From assembly GCF_964031165.1 (NCBI RefSeq), contig NZ_OZ035011.1:657001-721000 (forward strand): a stretch of DNA of 64,000 nucleotides. Reading direction: 5' to 3'. Every line of letters starts with the position of its first letter. The first letter of the stretch is position 1. The notes under the pieces were generated by a model that was given only the letters and a program-made list of their open reading frames with translations, was not told where the DNA came from and did not search any database. A program made the translations under genes and the position numbers. Shown here in pieces: positions 57,389 to 64,000 of this stretch. Origin of the DNA: Rickettsiella endosymbiont of Rhagonycha lignosa. GTDB lineage: Bacteria > Pseudomonadota > Gammaproteobacteria > Diplorickettsiales > Diplorickettsiaceae.

Positions 57389-57508
57389 TATACTCACATT
57401 AATTAGATTTTTTGGGAGTGGATCGCGTTGTGAAGCAACCGGAATGCCATATTATAGGATCGCGAGTTGAGCCGCAACGCAGCCAAAAATTCAAATGCGA
57501 AGTGTATT
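57389..57508 (+). repeat. MITE-like element copy E
   Basis: About 120 bp from TATACTCACATTAATTAG, with GAAGCAACCGGAATG inside, to AAATGCGAAGTGTATT. It fills the whole lolB-ispE gap, touching the first bases upstream of ispE and the lolB stop codon. Orientation is opposite to these genes, and its own peptide frame runs only a few codons before a stop. Confidence 0.82.
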
Positions 57509-58118
57509 ATTTAATGTCCCACTGGGTAAGTTTAATTCGAACTTGCCATTGGCAGTTGGATAGCTGAATACGATCGGGTAAATCAATTTTTCCGATGTTA
57601 GTAAAATGTTGATAAACAACGCGCCAACCGGATTGACGTAGTTGCATGATATGGTTATAAGCATCTAGATTAGTGGTATAACGTGATTGAGGAGCGGGTA
57701 GGCCGCGTAACCAATAATAGAATTGTGATACCGGTAAATTTAAACCTAATTGATCGTGTAAAAGTTTTTCTGGATTTTGTGCATGATAAGTTTGTTGATG
57801 CGTAGTTAAACTGACTCGCTTAGGGTTGCCAGTGAGCACAGCACTTTGTGTGCCTAAGGGACCAAAAAAGTTGAGTTGATAATTAGGATAGTTCTGTTCC
57901 CAACTGAATGAAGCATTGACACCGTGACCAGTTGTTTCATGGATGGCTAGGTTCCCATTAACACGAAAATTTTGTATAGCGTTCAGTTGTGCTTTTCGTT
58001 GCGCCCAGGGAAGATAGTGATTAACTATTTTGGGCTTAGGGAGTGGTGTAGGGGTTTGTGTAAAGCTCACACAACTGCTCAAAAATACCGCTAAAATAAT
58101 GACACTAATCTTTTTCAT
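57507..58118 (-). CDS. lolB: Outer-membrane lipoprotein receptor LolB
   Basis: Receives lipoproteins from LolA and inserts them into the outer membrane. The lipobox LSSC (Cys16) ends a typical signal peptide. Family stretches include IQNFRVNGNLAIH, NASFSWEQNYPNYQLNFFGPLGTQSA and the FYYWLRGLPAP motif. 203 residues. Its position before ispE is conserved in gammaproteobacteria. The stop lies at the edge of element copy E. Confidence 0.93.
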   Translation of the reverse strand: MKKISVIILAVFLSSCVSFTQTPTPLPKPKIVNHYLPWAQRKAQLNAIQNFRVNGNLAIHETTGHGVNASFSWEQNYPNYQLNFFGPLGTQSAVLTGNPKRVSLTTHQQTYHAQNPEKLLHDQLGLNLPVSQFYYWLRGLPAPQSRYTTNLDAYNHIMQLRQSGWRVVYQHFTNIGKIDLPDRIQLSNCQWQVRIKLTQWDIK

Positions 58119-58163
58119 AAAAAATTTATCAGTATACTATTACATGAGGTCGTTAAGCATTCT

Positions 58164-58889
58164 ATGCGTCTAACTCGTATCTATCAACCACAAGCTTCAC
58201 ACACTGGGCAAATTGTAAGCTTATCTAAGGAGGCTGCAGGGCATTTAATTCGTGTATTGCGTCTACAAGTCGATGATGAGTTTATTGTATTTAATGGCAA
58301 AGCGGGAGAATTTCCTGCCAAAATTGTTGAAATAACTAAAAATACGGTTACCGCAAAGCTCGGTAAATTTGATGAGGTGAATCGTGAATCGCCTCTGCAA
58401 ATTACTTTAGCGCAAGCAGTATTGCGATCAGAAAAAATGGATTATATGCTGCAAAAAGCCGTGGAATTGGGTGTTACACGTTTTGTGCCTTTGCTTACCG
58501 CACACAGTACACTTAAATTAGCACCTGAACGTTGGCAGAAGCGTTGTTTACATTGGCAAGGTGTGATGCTTGCCGCCAGCGAACAATCAGGAAGAACACG
58601 TTTGCCGAAATTAGAAAACCCTATGACCTTCGATGTCGCTACGACTTCGATAAAAGCAGATCAGCGCATAATTTTACACCCTTGTGCTAAGGAAAATATC
58701 AATTCTTTATCGTGTTGCCAGAGTGTTGCGCTATTAGTGGGTCCTGAAGGTGGCTGGTCAGAAAATGAGTTGAAGTGTGCTCATGTCGCAGATTATAGTT
58801 CTATGCAAGTAGGACCGCGCGTCTTGAGAGCAGAAACAGCCGGTTTAGCGGCTGTCAGTATATTACAAAGTTTATATGGTGATTTGTAA
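58164..58889 (+). CDS. rsmE: 16S rRNA m3U1498 methyltransferase
   Basis: SPOUT methyltransferase. Marks are LRSEKMDYMLQKAVELGVT, the SAM-binding LLVGPEGGWSENEL and QVGPRVLRAETAGLAAVSI. 241 residues. It is divergent from lolB, whose start is 45 bases away, so the two share a short promoter region. Confidence 0.94.
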   Translation: MRLTRIYQPQASHTGQIVSLSKEAAGHLIRVLRLQVDDEFIVFNGKAGEFPAKIVEITKNTVTAKLGKFDEVNRESPLQITLAQAVLRSEKMDYMLQKAVELGVTRFVPLLTAHSTLKLAPERWQKRCLHWQGVMLAASEQSGRTRLPKLENPMTFDVATTSIKADQRIILHPCAKENINSLSCCQSVALLVGPEGGWSENELKCAHVADYSSMQVGPRVLRAETAGLAAVSILQSLYGDL

Positions 58890-58947
58890 AAGGATTTTAA
58901 TTATCGGTTAGTCGCTAATTTTAATGTTCGCGCAATTAAATAGATAT

Positions 58948-59397
58948 TCAAGCTCGATGCGTAGAGTCTAAAAAAAGATTTATTTGTTGAGTTAAAAGAG
59001 AATTACTCAGATCTTTTAATCTATAATTTTCCAATATGGTAAAGAAAGCCTGCATGGCTTGAAATAAAATTTTTTGAATAATGCAATGTGGGCTAATGAT
59101 GCAATTATTCTTTTCTTTATTAAAACACTCTACTAAGTGAAAATTAGTTTCAGTTTTTTTTATGATTTCAGCCACTGTGAGTTCAAGAGAAGCATAAACT
59201 AATTGTAATCCACCGCCATGGCCTTGCTGGGTTTTAATAAAACCTAATTGTGCGAGGCGGTGGGCAACTTTGACGAGATGATTTTTAGAAATTTTATAAA
59301 AATTAGCAATCTCAAGAATTGTTGCGATTTTTTTAGGGGTTTGGCTTAAATATAATAAAACCCGTAAAGAATAATCTGAATAAAGTGTTAATTGCAT
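58948..59397 (-). CDS. nsrR: NsrR-type Rrf2 iron-sulfur regulator
   Basis: Winged-helix repressor sensing NO through a [4Fe-4S] or [2Fe-2S] cluster. It starts MQLTLYSDYSLRVLLYL and has SKNHLVKVAHRLAQLGF, as in NsrR. The three cluster cysteines are C91, C99 and C105 in the C-x7-C-x5-C spacing seen in Bacillus subtilis NsrR. 149 residues. It is divergent from the bd-oxidase genes and likely controls them. IscR is excluded by spacing and context. Confidence 0.85.
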   Translation of the reverse strand: MQLTLYSDYSLRVLLYLSQTPKKIATILEIANFYKISKNHLVKVAHRLAQLGFIKTQQGHGGGLQLVYASLELTVAEIIKKTETNFHLVECFNKEKNNCIISPHCIIQKILFQAMQAFFTILENYRLKDLSNSLLTQQINLFLDSTHRA

Positions 59398-59458
59398 AAT
59401 AAAATTGAGTTTAAAGTTTTAAGAAAACTTGACAGTTTTTTTATCGAATTATAACATA

Positions 59459-59517
59459 TATTTTTAATATATATTAAAAATAATTTGATAATTTGAGAAA
59501 TAGGTTTATACCTATTT
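59459..59517. promoter_or_regulatory. Palindromes between nsrR and cioA
   Basis: A perfect 24-bp AT-only palindrome (59459-59482, core TTTAATATATATTAAA) and an inverted repeat AAATAGGT/ACCTATTT (59498-59505 and 59510-59517, 4-base loop) lie in the divergent spacer. They are candidate operators for the NsrR-type regulator; a GATAGG/CCTATC repeat recurs at 62039-62051 downstream of cioB. Confidence 0.4.
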
Positions 59518-59601
59518 AGGTAAAATTTTTATTTCATAAAGTTGTTTCTAATAGATCCCTTAGTTGATTAATACATTTAATACTTCGCTTTAGGAAAATT
59601 A

Positions 59602-60993
59602 ATGATACATCTTGATCCGCTTTTTTTGTCACGTTTACAATTTGCCTGGGTAATTGCTTTCCATATCTTGCTGCCCGCGTTTACGATTGGATTGGCATCT
59701 TTTATTGCTGTGTTAGAAGGAATGAATTTTTTCACGCATCGTGGCATTTATTTGCGTCTTTCTAGCTTTTGGACAAAAATATTTGCGATTTCGTTTGGAA
59801 TGGGAGTGGTGTCAGGGATCGTCATGCCCTTTCAGTTTGGAACGAACTGGAGTCGTTTTTCGGATGCAACGGCTAATGTTTTATCTCCCTTATTAGCTTA
59901 CGAAGGCTTAACTGCTTTTTTCTTAGAAGCGTCTTTTCTTGGTGTATTATTGTTTGGTCGTAAACTTGTGCCACGTTGGGCGCATTTCTTTTCTGCGTTA
60001 ATGGTGGCTTTTGGAACTTTGTTATCCGCTTTTTGGATTTTAGTGACGAATAGTTGGATGCAAACACCTGCTGGCTATAAATTAATCAATGGTCGCTTTT
60101 TTCCCAGCGATTGGTTAGCAATTATCTTTAATCCTTCTTTTCCTTATCGTTTTGCACATACCGTGGTCGGTTTTTATATTACGACAGGTTTTGTGGTTAT
60201 TGCGGTGGGTGCATATTTTATTCGTCAGCAGCGATTTGCAGAAGAAGGTCGAAAAATGTTTTCCATGACCACCGCGCTTTTAACCGTTTTGGTTCCATTG
60301 CAAATTGTTTTGGGTGATTTACATGGCCTTAACACATTAAAGTATCAGCCGGCTAAATTAGCCGCTATTGAAGCACATTGGTCGCCTGAAAAACGCGCAC
60401 CGCTTATCTTGTTTGCTATTCCCGATGAAAAAAAACAAATGAATCATGATGTGTTAGAAATACCTCTTTTAGGTAGTATTATTCTAACCCATCATATTAA
60501 TGGGCTTGTTCCTGGGTTAAAACAATTTCCTGTTGAGAATCGTGCTCCCGTCGCTATTCCGTTTTTCTCTTTTCGCATTATGGTGGGCTTGGGTACGATT
60601 ATGTTATTGTTCATTTTAGTGAGTTTATTGTTGCGATTTAAACATCGGCTATTTGATACGGGTTGGTTTTTGAAATCTTCTCAATACATTGCACCGATTG
60701 GTTTTCTAACGATATTAGCCGGTTGGGTTACCACAGAAGTAGGGCGCCAACCTTGGACGGTCTATGGTTTGTTAAGGACCTCCCATTCTGTCAGTCCTTC
60801 ATTAACAGGCGTGGATGTTTTACTTTCTTTATTCGGTTATATGTTGGTTTATTTAATTATCTTCCCTGTAGGTATCTTTTTAATGACCAGGGTTGCCCGG
60901 AAAGGGTTTATTGAAGAACCCAGCGCACCTATTGCTGGACAACAGCCAAGCCACCCTATTTTATCTCCGCCGGAGTTTTCAAATGACAAATAA
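59602..60993 (+). CDS. cioA: Cytochrome bd-type (cyanide-insensitive) oxidase subunit I
   Basis: Quinol oxidase in the inner membrane, 463 residues. Haem ligands are visible: H21 (IAFHILLPAF) and the His in FAHTVVGFYITTG (near 185). The quinol-binding Q-loop is short, as in the CIO/CydA-like group, and GWVTTEVGRQPW is typical. Transcribed divergently from nsrR, with AGGAAAATTA before the ATG. The pair gives oxygen consumption resistant to NO and cyanide. Confidence 0.92.
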   Translation: MIHLDPLFLSRLQFAWVIAFHILLPAFTIGLASFIAVLEGMNFFTHRGIYLRLSSFWTKIFAISFGMGVVSGIVMPFQFGTNWSRFSDATANVLSPLLAYEGLTAFFLEASFLGVLLFGRKLVPRWAHFFSALMVAFGTLLSAFWILVTNSWMQTPAGYKLINGRFFPSDWLAIIFNPSFPYRFAHTVVGFYITTGFVVIAVGAYFIRQQRFAEEGRKMFSMTTALLTVLVPLQIVLGDLHGLNTLKYQPAKLAAIEAHWSPEKRAPLILFAIPDEKKQMNHDVLEIPLLGSIILTHHINGLVPGLKQFPVENRAPVAIPFFSFRIMVGLGTIMLLFILVSLLLRFKHRLFDTGWFLKSSQYIAPIGFLTILAGWVTTEVGRQPWTVYGLLRTSHSVSPSLTGVDVLLSLFGYMLVYLIIFPVGIFLMTRVARKGFIEEPSAPIAGQQPSHPILSPPEFSNDK

Positions 60994-61984
60994 TTTAATT
61001 TTGCTATGGACATTGATATTGGGTATCGGCGTTTTTTTCTATGTTTTGCTTGATGGGTTTGATCTCGGTGTGGGTATTCTTTATGCATTTGCACCTCATC
61101 GCGAAGCACGTAAATTAATTATGAATTCAATTGCCCCTGTTTGGGATGGTAATGAAACTTGGCTAATTCTAGGAGTGGTGGGATTGTTGGCGGCATTTCC
61201 ATTGGCTTTTGCTATCATTTTCCCGGCTGTTTATTTTCCAGTGCTGATTATGCTATTGGCTTTGATATTTCGAGGCGTGGCGTTTGAGTTTCATTTTGGA
61301 GAAACTGCACATGTCACACTGTGGGATCGCGGCTTTAGTTTCGGATCGTTAATTGCTACGTTTGCTCAGGGAATTATTTTGGGTGCTTTTATTCAAGGAT
61401 TTGCAGTTAAAGGTAGGTTATTTGTAGGTAGTTCTTGGGATTGTTTTACACCGTTTTCATTATTCACAGGTTTAGCATTGGTTTTTGGATATGCGTTATT
61501 GGGCGCGTGTTGGCTTATTTTAAAAACGGAAGGTGAATTGCAAATGTCGGCACGTCGTCAAGGCCGTGTATGTCTAATTGCTGTACTCCTTGCAATGGTC
61601 ATTATTTCTGTATGGACGCCATTTTTGGATGACACTATCCGGCAACGTTGGTTTAGTTGGCCGAATCTGCTTTATTTTTCACCTATCCCCTTACTTACTG
61701 GCGTGGTAGCGCTAGCAGAATGGCGTCTACTTAAAAAATCCAAGGATATTATGCCTTTTTTGGGAGCACTTAGCTTGTTTTTGCTAGCCTATCTGGGATT
61801 GACGGTGAGTTTATTTCCTATGATTGTACCTCATCATTTTACACTTTGGCAGGCTGCTTCTTCTCCAGAAACGCAACTCTTTTTAGCGATTGGTACATTG
61901 TTTTTATTGCCGATAATCTTGATTTATACAGCTTGGTCTTATTGGGTATTTTGGGGAAAAGTCCGGAGTGATATAGGTTATTGA
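60983..61984 (+). CDS. cioB: Cytochrome bd-type oxidase subunit II
   Basis: Partner of CioA, 333 residues with about eight or nine spans. YVLLDGFDLGVGILYAF and APVWDGNETWLILG are family signatures. I start at the ATG at 60983, preceded by GGAG and overlapping cioA by eleven bases; the open frame upstream lies within cioA. No CydX-like small subunit is visible after it. Confidence 0.92.
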   Translation: MTNNLILLWTLILGIGVFFYVLLDGFDLGVGILYAFAPHREARKLIMNSIAPVWDGNETWLILGVVGLLAAFPLAFAIIFPAVYFPVLIMLLALIFRGVAFEFHFGETAHVTLWDRGFSFGSLIATFAQGIILGAFIQGFAVKGRLFVGSSWDCFTPFSLFTGLALVFGYALLGACWLILKTEGELQMSARRQGRVCLIAVLLAMVIISVWTPFLDDTIRQRWFSWPNLLYFSPIPLLTGVVALAEWRLLKKSKDIMPFLGALSLFLLAYLGLTVSLFPMIVPHHFTLWQAASSPETQLFLAIGTLFLLPIILIYTAWSYWVFWGKVRSDIGY

Positions 61985-62287
61985 AGAATTGTATTTGTTT
62001 ACTTTAACTATTATTTTTTAAATTAACTCTAACAATTTGATAGGTCCTATCGTTTAGTCTTTCATTTCAATAGAATGATTTTCAGATAAAATATTATCTT
62101 TTCAAAAAAAACTACTATTTATGCTATATTACCTAATTCCTTATATAGAATTAAGGCATAACTTTGTGGTGTTATAATTTATTCCTAACGTATTTGCATA
62201 TTTGGACCGGTTGCCTGAGTAACGATTGGAACGATTCTGAATTTTCAAGAGTAGGATGTGTATTCAACTCATTAATTAGTGATAACT
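61985..62287 (+). promoter_or_regulatory. Gap before rnr with an extended -10 promoter
   Basis: No gene seen. A GATAGG/CCTATC inverted repeat lies at 62039-62051 soon after cioB. TGTTATAAT (62170-62178) is a good extended -10 element for rnr, with a weak -35. The rnr SD is poor; GTAGGATG lies some 35 bases before the start. Confidence 0.4.
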
Positions 62288-64000
62288 ATGGCAAAAAAAT
62301 CGAAACGCTTTGTTGATCCTTATGCGGCACGTGAAGCCGGTAAATATGATAACCCCATTCCTAGTCGCGAGTATATTTTAGATTTCTTAAAAAAATGTGG
62401 CCATCTGGTTAAACGCGAGGAGCTTAATCAACGTTTGGGTTTAAGCGATCCCGAACGCCAAGAAGCCTTGCGTCGTCGTTTACGGGCGATGGAACGCGAT
62501 GGACAAATTGTTTTAACGCGACGCGAAGGTTATGGTTTGCCAGACAAAATGAATTTGGTGCGTGGCAGGGTGATTGGTCATCGTGATGGATTTGGATTTT
62601 TAGTTCCTGATGATGGTAGCGATGATCTGTATTTAAATGCGCGACAGATGCAGTTGGTGTTTCACGGCGATAGAGTTTTGGCGCGCGTCATTGGAATGGA
62701 TCGACGTAATCGACGTGAAGGAGTGATTGCCGAAGTCTTAGAACGAAACACACCTTCTTTAGTCGGACGTTTTTTCAAAGAGAAGGGTGTCGCTTTTGTT
62801 GTGCCGTCGAATAGTCGCATTACGCAAGATATTTTAATCGGTGTTGATGATGAAAGCGCAGCAGCATCGGGACAGATTGTCGTCGTTGAAATAACGCGTT
62901 TTCCTAGCTTTCGTCAACAAGCGATTGGCCGCATTACCGAAATACTCGGCGAACACATGGCGCCGGGTTTAGAAATAGAAATAGCGATACGTAATTATAA
63001 TCTTCCGCATATCTGGCCAGATTCGGTACAGGAAGAAATTGCTGCTTTACAAGCCGGTGTGCCAACGAGTGATGAGCAAGAGGATCGGATTGATCTACAA
63101 GATTTGGCGTTTGTTACGATTGATGGTGCGGATGCCAAGGATTTTGATGACGCCGTTTATTGTGAGCGACAAAAAAAACAATGGCGTTTAGTAGTAGCTA
63201 TTGCGGATGTCAGTCATTATATCAGCCCGCAAAGTGAACTAGATAAAGAGGCAGAAGCACGAGGAAATTCGGTTTATTTTCCGAATAGTGTACTGCCGAT
63301 GTTACCGGAAGTGCTTTCCAATGAGCTATGCTCATTAAAGCCTAAAGTTAATCGACTATGCATGGTTTGCGATATGTTGATTTCTAGTAAAGGAGAATTA
63401 AAACGCTTTCAATTCTATCCCGCTACCATCCACTCTAGAGCACGTTTAATTTATAATGAAGTGGCGACTTGGTTAACAACTAATAAATGTCCTCCCGCGT
63501 ATAAAAATCTATTACCCCACTTACAAAATTTGCATAGTCTGTACCAATTGTTACGTCAAACGCGTGAAGCGCGCGGTGCGATTGATTTTGAGACCACCGA
63601 AACACAAGTTATTTTTGGACCGAATCGAAAAATTAAACAGATCATTCCCAGCGTGCGTACCGTGGCACATCGTATTATCGAAGAATGTATGTTGCTAGCC
63701 AATGTATCGGCAGCGCATTTTTTATTGAAAGCTAAAATTCCAACTTTATTTCGGATTCATGCGGTTCCTGCGGCGGAAAAATTAGCGGATCTAAAAAGTT
63801 TTCTCGCCGAATTGGGTTTACGTTTTCCGAATAAAAAAGTCATCACACCCGAAGATTATTCAAGCTTGTTAAAATTAATTGCTGACAGACCGGATGCACA
63901 TTTGATCCAAACCGTTATGTTGCGATCCTTGAGTCAAGCCATCTATAGTCCAGAAAATATTGGTCATTTTGGTTTGGCATTTGATGCCTACGCACATTTT
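62288..64000 (+). CDS. rnr: Ribonuclease R, 3' end beyond window
   Basis: Hydrolytic 3'-5' exoribonuclease for structured RNA. 571 codons are visible in an uninterrupted frame, which runs off the end of the window. Features are an N-terminal helix-turn-helix-like region (REYILDFLKKCGHLVKREEL), a cold-shock domain with GRVIGHRDGFGFLVPDD, and the RNB core TIDGADAKDFDDAVY with its catalytic aspartates. Start ATG at 62288. Confidence 0.93.
   Translation, partial: MAKKSKRFVDPYAAREAGKYDNPIPSREYILDFLKKCGHLVKREELNQRLGLSDPERQEALRRRLRAMERDGQIVLTRREGYGLPDKMNLVRGRVIGHRDGFGFLVPDDGSDDLYLNARQMQLVFHGDRVLARVIGMDRRNRREGVIAEVLERNTPSLVGRFFKEKGVAFVVPSNSRITQDILIGVDDESAAASGQIVVVEITRFPSFRQQAIGRITEILGEHMAPGLEIEIAIRNYNLPHIWPDSVQEEIAALQAGVPTSDEQEDRIDLQDLAFVTIDGADAKDFDDAVYCERQKKQWRLVVAIADVSHYISPQSELDKEAEARGNSVYFPNSVLPMLPEVLSNELCSLKPKVNRLCMVCDMLISSKGELKRFQFYPATIHSRARLIYNEVATWLTTNKCPPAYKNLLPHLQNLHSLYQLLRQTREARGAIDFETTETQVIFGPNRKIKQIIPSVRTVAHRIIEECMLLANVSAAHFLLKAKIPTLFRIHAVPAAEKLADLKSFLAELGLRFPNKKVITPEDYSSLLKLIADRPDAHLIQTVMLRSLSQAIYSPENIGHFGLAFDAYAHF

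Overview
The window is AT-rich bacterial DNA from a gammaproteobacterium. Single-gene and gene-order evidence (lolB-ispE-tRNA-Gln-prs-rplY-pth-ychF, sdhCDAB-sucAB-sucCD, OxyR with both redox cysteines) points to the Legionellales. The many large helical, repeat-rich or ankyrin proteins, decaying genes and an intimin-like surface protein suggest a host-associated Coxiellaceae member such as Rickettsiella or Diplorickettsia. The genus is an inference; no rRNA or other marker in the window settles it.

Layout. 1-5.6 kb: end of oxyR, an unknown gene, lpxH, gltX, cysS. 5.7-14.2 kb: a 45-residue-repeat protein, an MFS drug exporter, an L,D-transpeptidase, a DedA protein and an ankyrin protein. 14.2-17.5 kb: decaying DNA with a truncated second copy of the addA 3' end, a hairpin remnant of a third, and one long gene broken into three frames. 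17.6-23.7 kb: an AddA-like helicase-nuclease and its AddB-like partner. 23.7-24.7 kb: DnaA-box-like sites, a promoter and a GC-richer multi-hairpin RNA leading into a DUF4383-type membrane protein. 24.7-28.2 kb: a larger paralogue of the 45-residue-repeat protein. 28.4-30.8 kb: tenA, thiD, thiM under a TPP riboswitch. 31-35.9 kb: scpB, a gamma-carbonic-anhydrase-like gene, rluB, an inverse-autotransporter-like protein, an IS630-type remnant and a hypothetical gene. 36-47 kb: succinate dehydrogenase, 2-oxoglutarate dehydrogenase E1/E2 and succinyl-CoA synthetase, then a PLP beta-synthase. 47-49.4 kb: two unknown genes. 49.4-58.1 kb: ychF, pth, rplY, prs, tRNA-Gln, ispE and lolB on the minus strand, interrupted by a 1020-residue coiled-coil protein on the plus strand. 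58.2-64 kb: rsmE, an NsrR-type regulator divergent from a cyanide-insensitive bd oxidase pair, and the 5' part of rnr.

The most unusual content is a family of about 120-128 bp interspersed elements (six near full-length copies, one relic, one possible in-gene fragment). They have TATACTC...GAGTATA terminal inverted repeats and look like non-autonomous MITEs. In three copies (before addA, the PLP beta-synthase and pth) the element appears to supply the SD-like GAGG, a TTG start codon and the first residues (consensus NVDKNSSAKS) of the downstream protein. The housekeeping genes lack any other plausible start, so the element seems to have become their translation initiation region.

Functionally, the window encodes most of the lower TCA cycle (no lpd here), respiration through Sdh and a CIO-type oxidase, thiamine salvage, peptidoglycan cross-linking, recombination repair, and several proteins of unknown function that are effector candidates by composition only.
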